NCBI RefSeq assembly: GCF_023652955.1
Contig: NZ_JAKLOY010000001.1
Coordinates: 1,178,001-1,242,000, forward strand
Direction: 5' to 3'
Source of the DNA: Geomonas sp. Red32
Lineage (GTDB): Bacteria; Desulfobacterota; Desulfuromonadia; Geobacterales; Geobacteraceae
DNA: 64,000 nucleotides
Made by a program: the position numbers and the translations under genes. This document shows positions 11,115 to 22,317 of this stretch, one piece after another. Under the pieces are notes generated by a model. It was not told the DNA's origin, made no database searches, and worked only from the letters and a program-made list of their open reading frames with translations. The stretch's first letter is position 1; every line of letters begins with the position of its first letter.

Positions 11115-11206
11115 CTCTTTCCGCAATCCCCCGCACTCCCTTCCCCGCTTTTTTCGCACTTCGTCATCACCTAACTTACACGACTTGAGCCGAGAGGTTG
11201 TTTCCC

Positions 11207-12973
11207 TTGTCCTATCTCGTCCTTGCCAGAAAGTGGCGTCCCCAGACCTTCAGCGACTTGGTCGGGCAGGAGCACGTCAGCCAGACGCTCAAAAACGCCA
11301 TCGAGGGGGGGAGGGTCGCCCACGCGTTCCTCTTCACCGGCGCCCGCGGGGTGGGTAAGACCAGCTCGGCGCGCATCCTTGCCAAGGCCCTGAACTGCGA
11401 GTCCGGTCTCACCGTGGAGCCGTGCAACAAGTGCTCGGCCTGCCTGGAGATCACCGAAGGCAATTCGGTCGACGTCTTCGAGATCGACGGCGCCTCCAAC
11501 ACCGGGGTCGACGACATCCGGGAACTGCGGGACAACATCAAGTACCTCCCCTCCCGCTCCCGCTACAAGATCTTCATCATCGACGAAGTCCACATGCTGA
11601 CCACCAACGCCTTCAACGCGCTGTTGAAGACGCTGGAGGAGCCCCCCGCCCACGTCAAGTTCATCTTCGCCACCACCGAACCCCACAAGGTACCCATCAC
11701 CATCCTGTCGCGCTGCCAGCGCTTCGACTTCAAGAGGATCCCGCTGCCACGCATCGTGGCGAGGCTCCGCTACATCGTCGACCAGGAGGGGGTGAGCGCT
11801 TCCGACGAGGCGCTGACCGTAGTGGCGAGGAAGGGGGACGGCTCCATGCGCGACTCCCTCTCCACGCTCGACCAGGTGCTCGCCTTCTGCGGGAACACGG
11901 TCTGCGACACCGAGGTCACCGCCCTTTTGGGGGTGGTGGACCGCCGGCTGATCGCCGAGGCGACCCGCGCGGTCCTGGACGGCGAGGTGCGGAGCGTGCT
12001 GGAAATCGTGGCCAAGGTCGATTCCTTCGGCTACAGCATGCGCCAGTTCTGCCACGAGCTGATCGATCAGTTCAGGAGCATATCCATCCTGAAGGCGGTG
12101 GGGAACGAGACGGGGGAACTGCTCGATCTCTCCGAGGCCGAGCTGGACGATCTCCGTGCATTGGCTGCCTCCACCACCCTGCCGGACCTGCAGAGAAGGC
12201 TCACCCTGCTCTTAAAGGCCGAGGGGGAGATGGCCCACTCCGGGTTCCCCCGCCTCATGCTGGAGCTGGCCCTGATGAAGATGGCTACCCTGCCGCCAGC
12301 GGTTCCGGTGCAGGAGCTTTTGGCCCGGCTGGCCGCGCTGGAAGGGGGCGCTCCCCTGGCTCCCCGCCCGGCCCCGCAGGGAGCCCCGGCTCCCCGGCAG
12401 CAAGGCCCGGCTCCGTCCGCTCAGGCGGCACCGAGGCCGGCCGCTTCCCAGCCGGTCATGCGCGATCAGGCTCCGCCCGCGGCTCCGGTAAGGGGACAGG
12501 CAGCTGCGGAGCCCGCCCCCCAGCGTTCGCAGGCTCCGGCCGGACCTCCCGTCGACGAGGGGGATCTCTGGGGGAGCCTGGTCAACTTCGTGAAAGCGAA
12601 GAAGCGCATGCTCGGCTCCCAGCTCGAGCATGTGCGCCCCGTCAAGATCTCGCGGAGCCTGCTGGAGATCGGCTGCTTGACCGGTTCGTTCGAGTTGAAG
12701 TACCTGCAGGACCCCGAGCAGCTCAACGAGCTCAAGGAGCTCGCCAAGCTCCACTTCGGAGGCAACCCGGTCGTCAAGGTGGTGGCCCTCAACGAGGTTC
12801 CGGCCAACGCGCCTCCCACCCTGGAGGAAAAAAAAAGCCATGAGAATGCCGAACGGAAGGCAACCCTGAGGCGCGAGGCGGAGGGGCACCCGCTGGTGGC
12901 GGCCGCCGTGGAGCTCTTCGATGGGGAGATCGCGGACGTGACGGAGCTCCCCAAGGAACTCCCTGAAACATAA
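11207..12973 (+). CDS. dnaX: DNA polymerase III subunits tau/gamma
   Basis: I start at TTG 11207 (588 residues), giving the family-standard MSYLVLARKWRP and placing AGAGG nine bases upstream; a TTG at 11198 would overlap that site. The clamp-loader ATPase shows Walker A GARGVGKTSS, a zinc site with CNKCSACLE, Walker B IIDEVHML and sensor 1 ATTEPHKV. A Pro/Ala linker (about 375-450) leads to the C-terminal alpha-binding region ending HPLVAAAVELFDGEIADVTEL. At 12828-12836 a run of nine A is followed by G-CCA; the minus-one frame then meets TGA at 12841, so slippage would give a 545-residue form. First gene of dnaX-ybaB-recR. Confidence 0.97.
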   Translation: MSYLVLARKWRPQTFSDLVGQEHVSQTLKNAIEGGRVAHAFLFTGARGVGKTSSARILAKALNCESGLTVEPCNKCSACLEITEGNSVDVFEIDGASNTGVDDIRELRDNIKYLPSRSRYKIFIIDEVHMLTTNAFNALLKTLEEPPAHVKFIFATTEPHKVPITILSRCQRFDFKRIPLPRIVARLRYIVDQEGVSASDEALTVVARKGDGSMRDSLSTLDQVLAFCGNTVCDTEVTALLGVVDRRLIAEATRAVLDGEVRSVLEIVAKVDSFGYSMRQFCHELIDQFRSISILKAVGNETGELLDLSEAELDDLRALAASTTLPDLQRRLTLLLKAEGEMAHSGFPRLMLELALMKMATLPPAVPVQELLARLAALEGGAPLAPRPAPQGAPAPRQQGPAPSAQAAPRPAASQPVMRDQAPPAAPVRGQAAAEPAPQRSQAPAGPPVDEGDLWGSLVNFVKAKKRMLGSQLEHVRPVKISRSLLEIGCLTGSFELKYLQDPEQLNELKELAKLHFGGNPVVKVVALNEVPANAPPTLEEKKSHENAERKATLRREAEGHPLVAAAVELFDGEIADVTELPKELPET

Positions 12974-13023
12974 CAACGTTAGACGGTTTACGTTTACGAC
13001 AATACAGAAACGGAGGAATAACG

Positions 13024-13338
13024 ATGTCCAAAGGTTTAGCTCAGATCATGAAGCAGGCTCAGATGATGCAGCAGAAGATGGGGAAGCTGCAGGAAGAAGC
13101 GGCCCAGAAGACTGCCGAGGTCACCACCGGCGGCGGCGCCGTCACTGCCGTGGTTAACGGCAAGAACGAAGTTCTTTCCCTCACCATCAAGAAGGAAGCG
13201 GTCGACCCGGAGGACGTGGAAATGCTGCAGGACCTGGTGCTGACCGCCATCAACGAGGCCCTGAAGAAGGTCCACACCGAGATGTCCGAAGAGATGAGCC
13301 GGATTACCGGCGGCCTGAGCATCCCGGGCCTTTTCTAA
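13024..13338 (+). CDS. ybaB: YbaB/EbfC family nucleoid-associated protein
   Basis: A 104-residue protein with the YbaB/EbfC pattern: an N-terminal helix (LAQIMKQAQMMQQKMGKLQEEA), then GGGAVTAVVNGKNEVLSLTIKKE, VDPEDVEMLQDLVLTAINEAL, and a short GGLSIPGLF tail. The family forms dimers that bind DNA and influence nucleoid structure or gene expression. It follows dnaX by 50 bases and precedes recR, the conserved bacterial order. A Shine-Dalgarno GGAGG lies eight bases before the ATG. Confidence 0.95.
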   Translation: MSKGLAQIMKQAQMMQQKMGKLQEEAAQKTAEVTTGGGAVTAVVNGKNEVLSLTIKKEAVDPEDVEMLQDLVLTAINEALKKVHTEMSEEMSRITGGLSIPGLF

Positions 13339-13350
13339 AGTCACGGCAGG

Positions 13351-13432
13351 TTTGTACCGGCGGTTGAGAAAGGGCGCAGGCGGTATGCCGTGCGCCCTTT
13401 CGATTACCGGCTGCTGGTACAAAAATTTTTTT
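13351..13432 (+). terminator. Nested hairpin with T-run between ybaB and recR
   Basis: The inner stem GAAAGGGCGCA with TGCGCCCTTTC (13368-13378 and 13391-13401) is enclosed by outer arms TTTGTACC and GGTACAAA. The outer arm is followed by seven T (13426-13432). It looks like an intrinsic terminator or attenuator that could reduce readthrough into recR. Confidence 0.6.
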
Positions 13433-13477
13433 AGTGAAATCAACCAATAAAAAAATGTTTTATCCGCGGTGGGAAAT

Positions 13478-14071
13478 ATGCTACATTTTTCGGACTCGTT
13501 GACCCGGCTGGTGGGAGAGCTGAAAAAACTCCCCGGGGTGGGCGAGAAAAGTGCCCTCAGGCTCGCCTTTCACCTGATGAAATCGCCGGCCAACATGGAG
13601 GCCCTGGCGGACAGTCTGTTGCAGGTGAAGGAGCGGGTCGGTTTCTGTTCGGTCTGCTTCGCCATCACCGAGACCGATCCCTGCTGGATCTGCTCCGGCG
13701 AGCGGGACCCCGCCACCCTCTGCGTGGTGGAAGAGCCCCAGGACCTCCTGGCCCTGGAGCGGAGCCGGGCCTTCAGGGGGCGCTACCACGTGCTGCAGGG
13801 GGCGCTCTCCCCGCTAAACGGCGTCACCCCGCGTGATCTGAGGATCGCCGAGCTTTTGGAACGGCTCAAAACGGGGGAGGTCCGCGAGGTGCTGATCGCC
13901 ACCAACTTCACCGTGGAGGGAGAGGCCACCGCCCTCTACCTCACCAAGCTTATCAAGCCGCTGGAGATCAAGGTCACCAGGCTGGCCCACGGCATCCCGA
14001 TCGGAAGCGATCTGGAGTACGTGGATGCGGCTACCGTCCAAAGGGCCGTCGAGGGGCGTTCGGAGCTTTAG
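13478..14071 (+). CDS. recR: Recombination mediator protein RecR
   Basis: Start ATG 13478 gives MLHFSDSLTRLVGELKKLPGVGEKSALRLAF, the canonical RecR opening with its helix-hairpin-helix, and a family-normal 197 residues. A GTG at 13469 would add three residues. The zinc finger is CSVC...CWIC around residues 54-70, and the Toprim domain opens with TLCVVEEPQDLLALE. The Walker-like C-terminal tail includes RLAHGIPIGSDLEYVD. RecR acts with RecO and RecF to load RecA on gapped DNA. Third gene of the dnaX cluster, though a hairpin with a T-run intervenes upstream. Confidence 0.97.
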   Translation: MLHFSDSLTRLVGELKKLPGVGEKSALRLAFHLMKSPANMEALADSLLQVKERVGFCSVCFAITETDPCWICSGERDPATLCVVEEPQDLLALERSRAFRGRYHVLQGALSPLNGVTPRDLRIAELLERLKTGEVREVLIATNFTVEGEATALYLTKLIKPLEIKVTRLAHGIPIGSDLEYVDAATVQRAVEGRSEL

Positions 14072-14194
14072 TCCCGCCCCCCCTGGCGGCCCGTGTTTGT
14101 TCCCGTTTGACAGCTTTGCGACTACTTGATTCGTTGAGATAGCAATTTCACCCCTAGGTTCGACCGGTTCTCTAAACCCAACAGGAGGAAATCA

Positions 14195-17100
14195 ATGTCC
14201 CGCAGAATGGTAACAATCGACGGCAACACTGCAGCAGCCCACGTGGCCCACGCGACCAACGAGGTGATCGCCATTTACCCGATCACCCCTTCGTCGGTGA
14301 TGGGCGAGATCTCCGACGAGAAGAGCGCTCGCGGCGAGAAGAACATCTGGAATACCGTTCCGTCGGTAGCCGAGATGCAGTCCGAGGGTGGCGCTTCCGG
14401 TGCCGTCCACGGCTCCCTGCAGGCCGGCGCGCTGACCACCACCTTCACCGCCAGCCAGGGCCTCTTGCTGATGATCCCGAACATGTTCAAGATCGCCGGC
14501 GAGCTGACCTCCACCGTCTTCCACATCTCGGCCCGCGCCATCTCGGCTGCCGCCCTCAACATCTTCGGCGACCACTCCGACGTCATGGCTGCCCGCGCCA
14601 CCGGCTGGGCCATGCTCTGCTCGAACAACGTGCAGGAGGTCATGGACTTCGCCCTGATCGCCCAGGCCGCCACCCTCAGGGCCCGCGTGCCGTTCATGCA
14701 CTTCTTCGACGGCTTCAGGACCTCCCATGAGGTTCAGAAGGTCGAGGAACTCACCTTCGACGACATGCGCGCCATGATCCCCTCCGAACTGGTGCAGGCG
14801 CACCGCGACCGCTGCATGACCCCGGACCGCCCGGTCATGCGCGGCACCGCCCAGAACCCGGACGTCTACTTCCAGGGGCGCGAGACCGTCAACCCCTACT
14901 ACCCGGAATGCCTCACCATCGTCCAGGAAGAGATGGACAAGTTCGCCAAGGTGGCCGGCCGTCAGTACAAGCTGGCCGAGTACGTCGGCGCCCCCGACGC
15001 CGAGCGCGTCATCATCGTGATGGGCTCCGCCGCCGACACCGTCCAGGAGACCGTGGCTACCCTCACCGCCGCCGGTGAAAAGGTCGGCCTCCTCAAGGTC
15101 CGCCTGTTCAGGCCGTTCCCGGTCGCCGCCATCGCCGCCGCCCTGCCGGCTTCCGTGAAGAAGATCGCCGTCCTCGACCGCACCAAGGAGCCGGGCTCCC
15201 TGGGCGAGCCGCTCTACCTCGACATCCGGACCGCCATCGGCGAGGCGCTGGCCGACGGCCAGTGCAACTTCAAGCAGTACCCGATCATCGTCGGCGGCCG
15301 CTTCGGCCTGGGCTCCAAGGAGTTCACCCCGGGGATGGCCAAGGGGGTCTTCGACAACCTCAAGGCCGACAAGCCGAAGAACCACTTCGTGGTCGGCATC
15401 GTCGAGGACGTCACCAACTGCTCGCTCGACTACGATGCGAACTTCGTGAACCCCTCCGCCGGCACCTACGCCGCCATGTTCTTCGGCCTGGGCTCCGACG
15501 GCACCGTCGGCGCCAACAAGAACTCCATCAAGATCATCGGCGAGCTGACCGACAACAACGTCCAGGCCTACTTCGTGTATGACTCCAAGAAGGCCGGTTC
15601 GGTGACCACCTCGCACCTCAGGTTCGGCAAGAACGAGATCCGTTCCCCGTACCTGATCAACCAGGCCGACTTCGTCGCCTGCCACAACTTCTCCTTCCTC
15701 GAGAAGTACGACATGCTCGTCAGCGCCAAGGAAGGCGCCACCTTCCTCCTCTGCTCGCCGTTCGAGCACGACCAGGTCTGGGACTCCATGCCGGTCGAGG
15801 TGCAGCAGCAGATCATCGCCAAGAAGCTCAAGTTCTACGTGATCAACGCCATCGAGCTGGCCGAGAAGCTCGGCCTGGGCGCCAGGATCAACGTGATCAT
15901 GCAGACCGCCTTCTTCAAGATCTCCAACATCATCCCGCTGGAGACCGCGCTGGCCGCCATCAAGGACGCCATCAAGAAGTCGTACGGCAAGTCCGGCGAG
16001 AAGGTCGTCGAGATGAACAACAAGGCGGTGGACGCCGCCCTGGAGAACATCTTCGAAGTGGCCGTCCCGGCCGCCGCTACTTCCAAGCTGACCAAACCGC
16101 CGGTCGTCGGCGCCCACGCTCCGGAGTTCGTCCAGAACGTGACCGCCACCATGATCGCCGGCCTCGGCGACCAGCTCCCGGTTTCCAAGATGCCGGCCGA
16201 CGGCACCTTCCCGACCGGCACCTCGCAGTACGAGAAGCGTAACATCGCGGTCGACATCCCGGTCTGGGACGAGGCCCTCTGCATCCAGTGCGGCATCTGC
16301 TCCTTCATCTGCCCGCACGCCACCATCAGGATGAAGGTCTACGACGCCGACAAGCTCGCCGGCGCCCCGGCCACCTTCAAGGCGGCCGATGCCCGCGGTA
16401 ACGAGTTCAAAGGGATGAAGTGCACCGTCCAGGTCGGTCCGGAAGACTGCACCGGCTGCGGCGCCTGCGTTGCCAACTGCCCGGCCAAATCCAAGGAAGA
16501 TCCGAAGCACAAGGCCATCAACATGAAGTTCCAGGCCCCGCTCAGGGCTTCCGAGGCTGCCAACTACGACTTCTTCCTGGCCATTCCGGACACCAACCCG
16601 GCCCTCGTCAAGCCGGAGACCCTCAAGGGGAGCCAGCTGATCACCCCGCTCTTCGAGTACTCCGGTGCCTGCGCCGGCTGCGGCGAGACTCCGTACCTGA
16701 AGCTCCTCTCCCAGCTGTTCGGCGACCGGGCCCTGATCGCCAACGCCACCGGCTGCTCCTCGATCTACGGCGGCAACCTCCCCACCACCCCGTGGGCGAA
16801 GAACAAGGACGGCCGCGGTCCGGCCTGGTCCAACTCCCTGTTCGAGGACAACGCCGAGTTCGGTTTCGGCATGAGGCTCGCCGCTGACAAGTTCAACCAG
16901 GCCGCTCTCGAGCTCCTCGCCGAGCTCCAGGGATGCTCCTGCTCCGCCTGCGCCGGCATCAAGGACGTCATGGCCGAGATCGTTGCCGCCGACCAGGTCA
17001 CCCAGGCGGGCGTCGAGCTCCAGCGCGGCCGCGTGGCCAAGCTGAAGGAAGCCCTCGCCACCTGCAACGAGCCGGCTGCCAAGCAGCTCCTCCCGCTGGC

Positions 17101-17770
17101 CGACTACCTGGTCAAGAAGTCCGTCTGGATCGTGGGCGGCGACGGCTGGGCCTACGACATCGGCTACGGCGGCCTCGACCACGTCATCGCTTCCGGCAAG
17201 AACGTGAACCTCCTGGTCCTCGACACCGAGGTCTACTCCAACACCGGCGGCCAGGCTTCCAAGTCCACCCCGATGGGCGCCGTCGCCCAGTTCGCGGCGG
17301 GCGGCAAGCCGCAGGCCAAGAAGGACCTCGGCATGATCGCCATGGCCTACGGTAACGTCTACGTGGCCAAGGTGGCGCTCTCCAACCCGGCCCAGTGCGT
17401 GAAGGCCTTCATCGAGGCGGAAGCCTACGACGGCCCGTCCCTGATCCTCGCCTACAGCCACTGCATCGCCCACGGCATCGACATGGCCACCGCCGTCGAG
17501 ACCCAGAAGCGTGCGGTCGCCTCCGGCCACTGGCCGCTGGTCCGTTACAACCCCGAGCTGGCCGAGCAGGGCAAGAACCCGCTCATCCTCGACTCCAAGG
17601 ACCCGAGCATCTCGCTCGAAGAGTACGCCTACGGCGAAAACCGCTACCGCGTCCTCAAGAAGAACAACCCCGAGGCCGCCGCGGCCCTCATGGCCCGCTC
17701 CACCGAGCTTACCGCCCGCCGCTACGACCTCTACAAGAAGATGGCGGAGATGGAGTTCGGGAAAGAATAG
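14195..17770 (+). CDS. nifJ: Pyruvate:ferredoxin (flavodoxin) oxidoreductase
   Basis: A single-chain 1,191-residue enzyme that interconverts pyruvate plus CoA with acetyl-CoA plus CO2, reducing ferredoxin. Domains in order: the PFOR alpha-type region (YPITPSSVMGE near 29), the gamma-type region (FGLGSKEFTPGMAKGVFDN), and two ferredoxin-like cluster motifs, CIQCGICSFICPH near 695 and CTGCGACVANCPAK near 752. A proximal-cluster cysteine motif, CAGCGET, lies near 827 and the thiamine-diphosphate site GDGWAYDIGYGGLDHV near 982. AGGAGG lies seven bases before the ATG. Codon use is strongly biased to C-ending codons even for this genome, pointing to high expression. It is monocistronic; its stop is two bases from the -35 box of the csp promoter. 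Confidence 0.97.
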   Translation: MSRRMVTIDGNTAAAHVAHATNEVIAIYPITPSSVMGEISDEKSARGEKNIWNTVPSVAEMQSEGGASGAVHGSLQAGALTTTFTASQGLLLMIPNMFKIAGELTSTVFHISARAISAAALNIFGDHSDVMAARATGWAMLCSNNVQEVMDFALIAQAATLRARVPFMHFFDGFRTSHEVQKVEELTFDDMRAMIPSELVQAHRDRCMTPDRPVMRGTAQNPDVYFQGRETVNPYYPECLTIVQEEMDKFAKVAGRQYKLAEYVGAPDAERVIIVMGSAADTVQETVATLTAAGEKVGLLKVRLFRPFPVAAIAAALPASVKKIAVLDRTKEPGSLGEPLYLDIRTAIGEALADGQCNFKQYPIIVGGRFGLGSKEFTPGMAKGVFDNLKADKPKNHFVVGIVEDVTNCSLDYDANFVNPSAGTYAAMFFGLGSDGTVGANKNSIKIIGELTDNNVQAYFVYDSKKAGSVTTSHLRFGKNEIRSPYLINQADFVACHNFSFLEKYDMLVSAKEGATFLLCSPFEHDQVWDSMPVEVQQQIIAKKLKFYVINAIELAEKLGLGARINVIMQTAFFKISNIIPLETALAAIKDAIKKSYGKSGEKVVEMNNKAVDAALENIFEVAVPAAATSKLTKPPVVGAHAPEFVQNVTATMIAGLGDQLPVSKMPADGTFPTGTSQYEKRNIAVDIPVWDEALCIQCGICSFICPHATIRMKVYDADKLAGAPATFKAADARGNEFKGMKCTVQVGPEDCTGCGACVANCPAKSKEDPKHKAINMKFQAPLRASEAANYDFFLAIPDTNPALVKPETLKGSQLITPLFEYSGACAGCGETPYLKLLSQLFGDRALIANATGCSSIYGGNLPTTPWAKNKDGRGPAWSNSLFEDNAEFGFGMRLAADKFNQAALELLAELQGCSCSACAGIKDVMAEIVAADQVTQAGVELQRGRVAKLKEALATCNEPAAKQLLPLADYLVKKSVWIVGGDGWAYDIGYGGLDHVIASGKNVNLLVLDTEVYSNTGGQASKSTPMGAVAQFAAGGKPQAKKDLGMIAMAYGNVYVAKVALSNPAQCVKAFIEAEAYDGPSLILAYSHCIAHGIDMATAVETQKRAVASGHWPLVRYNPELAEQGKNPLILDSKDPSISLEEYAYGENRYRVLKKNNPEAAAALMARSTELTARRYDLYKKMAEMEFGKE

Positions 17771-17772
17771 TC

Positions 17773-17801
17773 TTGACACTCCCGGGGCCAATTCATAAAA
17801 T
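17773..17801 (+). promoter_or_regulatory. Sigma-70 promoter of the cold-shock gene
   Basis: A consensus -35 TTGACA (17773-17778), a 17-base spacer and TAAAAT (17796-17801). Transcription would begin near 17808, right where the 9-bp hairpin GTGCCGGGA/TCCCGGCAC (17809-17830) starts, so the mRNA leader is capped by a stem-loop. Confidence 0.8.
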
Positions 17802-17864
17802 CCTACATGTGCCGGGAATCCTCCCGGCACTAATTAAAGAAGAAAGTAACAGGAGAACGCAGTA

Positions 17865-18065
17865 ATGGCAAAAGGTGTAGTGAAGTGGTTCAACGACAGC
17901 AAAGGGTTTGGTTTCATCGAGCAGGATAACGGCGAGGACGTATTCGTACACTTCTCCGCGATCAAGGGCGACGGTTTCAAGTCCCTTGCTGAAGGTGATG
18001 CCGTTGAGTTTGACGTGCAGAATGGGCCGAAAGGCCTGCAGGCCGCCAACGTCACCAAAATTTAA
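17865..18065 (+). CDS. Cold-shock protein (CspA family)
   Basis: A 66-residue single cold-shock domain with both RNA-binding motifs: RNP1 KGFGFI and RNP2 DVFVHF. It binds single-stranded RNA or DNA and acts as an RNA chaperone. Strong promoter at 17773, a leader of about 57 bases beginning with a hairpin, AGGAG before the ATG, and an intrinsic terminator after the stop make this a free-standing, probably highly expressed gene. Whether it is cold-induced cannot be told. Confidence 0.96.
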   Translation: MAKGVVKWFNDSKGFGFIEQDNGEDVFVHFSAIKGDGFKSLAEGDAVEFDVQNGPKGLQAANVTKI

Positions 18066-18085
18066 AGCCGAGCTTTAAAGCTACC

Positions 18086-18119
18086 AAAAAGCCCCGGAGT
18101 GACCCTCCGGGGCTTTTTT
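18086..18119 (+). terminator. Intrinsic terminator of the cold-shock gene
   Basis: GCCCCGGAG (18091-18099) pairs with CTCCGGGGC (18105-18113) around TGACC, flanked by an A-run upstream and TTTTTT downstream. Confidence 0.95.
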
Positions 18120-18150
18120 AATTGGGAGCGGGTTGTTGAGGGGAAGAAAA

Positions 18151-18240
18151 GTCCCCCTTGATAAAGGGGGCTTTAGGGGGATTTGCCTTGCGGTCCGTCA
18201 ACGGCAAATCCCCCCTGTCCCCCCTTTGACAAGGGGGGGC
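18151..18240. repeat. Large inverted G/C-run repeat
   Basis: Two arms of about 35 bases, each with paired C5 and G5 runs, flank a central spacer TTGCGGTCCGTCAAC. The inner ends GGATTTGCC and GGCAAATCC match exactly. The right arm shares AATCCCCCCTGTCCCCCC with the copy at 2605-2699. It lies between csp and the converging pentapeptide gene. Confidence 0.75.
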
Positions 18241-18249
18241 CTGATTCTG

Positions 18250-18870
18250 CTACTCGATGCAACTCCCGACTGAGCCGGGGCGGCAAACGGTCCGGTCGAT
18301 CCAGAGGGCCCCTTCCATGCGGGTCCCCACCAGCCGCGTGCCGCGCAGGCGCGCCTGGTTGAGCGAGGCACCCTTGAGATTGGCCCCGGAGAGATCGGCG
18401 AGCTCGAGATCGGTGTCGGCCAGGTCGGCCCGCTCGAGATTGGCCTGCTTGAGGTTCGCGCGGTTGAAGCGGACGCCGCTCAGATCCATCCCGACCAGGC
18501 TCAGACCGCTCAGATCGGTCCCCGAGAGGTCGCGGGTGGTAGCGAGGATCCCTTGGACTTCCGCGGAGGTGAGCCTGCGGTCGGTGACCTTCACGACCTT
18601 GACGGCCGCGCCGCTGGCGTCACCTTTGTGCGCCTTCGCCGACCGCTTTTTCTTCGCGTGAACCTTCTTCTTCGCCGGCTTCTTGGCCTTCGCCGGAGGG
18701 GTTTCCGCCTCACGGGCAAGGGCGGCCAGCTTCAGCTCCGCCTCCTTGAGGGCGGCCGCCTCGTCCTTGCCGGTCGCGGGGCCGGGGGCGGGGGGCGCGG
18801 GCCAGGCGGGGATGGCGAGGCTCAGGCCGAGGATGACGGGCGTGACGATACGGGCAAAGGAGCGTTTCAT
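18250..18870 (-). CDS. Exported pentapeptide-repeat protein
   Basis: A 206-residue protein with a signal peptide (RIVTPVILGLSLAIPAWPA). A Lys/Ala-rich basic stretch follows (about 60-85, AKKPAKKKVHAKKKRSAKA). From about residue 112 there are roughly 14 pentapeptide repeats of the A(D/N)LXX type, including TDLSGLSLVGMDLSG and ANLKQANLERADLADTDLE, which fold as a right-handed quadrilateral helix. A C-terminal CRPGSVGSC pair could form a disulfide. Cytoplasmic relatives mimic DNA, but the signal peptide argues for a periplasmic role here, which is unknown. Confidence 0.85.
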   Translation of the reverse strand: MKRSFARIVTPVILGLSLAIPAWPAPPAPGPATGKDEAAALKEAELKLAALAREAETPPAKAKKPAKKKVHAKKKRSAKAHKGDASGAAVKVVKVTDRRLTSAEVQGILATTRDLSGTDLSGLSLVGMDLSGVRFNRANLKQANLERADLADTDLELADLSGANLKGASLNQARLRGTRLVGTRMEGALWIDRTVCRPGSVGSCIE

Positions 18871-19122
18871 GGTGCTCTCCCTGAATGGCGATTGACTCTC
18901 ATACTGGCCGGTGCGAGGGCCGGTACAGCTATCTTATCGGCCCGCCGCCGGAAAACTGTACAGCTAAACGAACCTCCCTTCCCCCCCGCCGCTCTGCGGA
19001 AAGGGAGGGACGGATGAGGAGTATCTTTCCACAACCCCCGTGCCGTGTAAAAGGCCTCCCGGGTATGCTACTATTGAGGCTGCGGCTCGTGCAAAGCTAG
19101 AGAACGACAGATTGGGAGTGAA

Positions 19123-21978
<2,856 letters not shown>

Positions 21979-22042
21979 CCGCCCAGGGGCCTGCCGCCGG
22001 AGCCCCGCCGGGAGCGGAGCGGCGGCGGTCAACTAACGCCAG

Positions 22043-22231
22043 AGTGGCCGGAGGTACGCCATGGAAAAGGAAGGAAGCGGGTGCGGTTGCAGCGGCCGGG
22101 ACGGGGAATGCCCGGCCTGCGGCATGGACGCGATCCTGTCGTACTGGTGCGACTCCTGCCGCCGCTCGGTTCCGGATAAGCGCTGTCCTCATTGCGGATT
22201 GAAGGCGAAACGCAAAAAGCTGAGCCCGTGA
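22043..22231 (+). CDS. Small zinc-ribbon protein with apparent frameshift
   Basis: In the frame ending at TGA 22229-22231 the sequence encodes GCGCSGRDGECPACGMD, then YWCDSCRRSVPDKRCPHCGLK: three CxxC pairs, a zinc-ribbon pattern. The only well-placed start, ATG 22060 with GGAGG five bases upstream, is in a different frame and stops after about 40 unrelated residues. Removing one G from the GGGG at 22078-22081 would join it to the ribbon. Either the gene is frameshifted (real or by base-call error), or translation begins at GTG 22043 with a poor ribosome site. Function unknown. Confidence 0.5.
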   Translation, partial: SGRRYAMEKEGSGCGCSGRDGECPACGMDAILSYWCDSCRRSVPDKRCPHCGLKAKRKKLSP

Positions 22232-22317
22232 GAGTAGCACTATTTATAGAATGGATTAAGGTTAATAGTAAGGGTCAACCATCACACCGGAACTGAATAA
22301 GCGACTGGACTACCGCC

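Noticed and set aside
14192..17830. Stop-free minus-strand frame of 1,212 codons opposite nifJ
   Set aside because: It mirrors the strongly C-biased third codon positions of nifJ, has low-complexity Gly/Val/Asp composition and no ribosome site or family resemblance.
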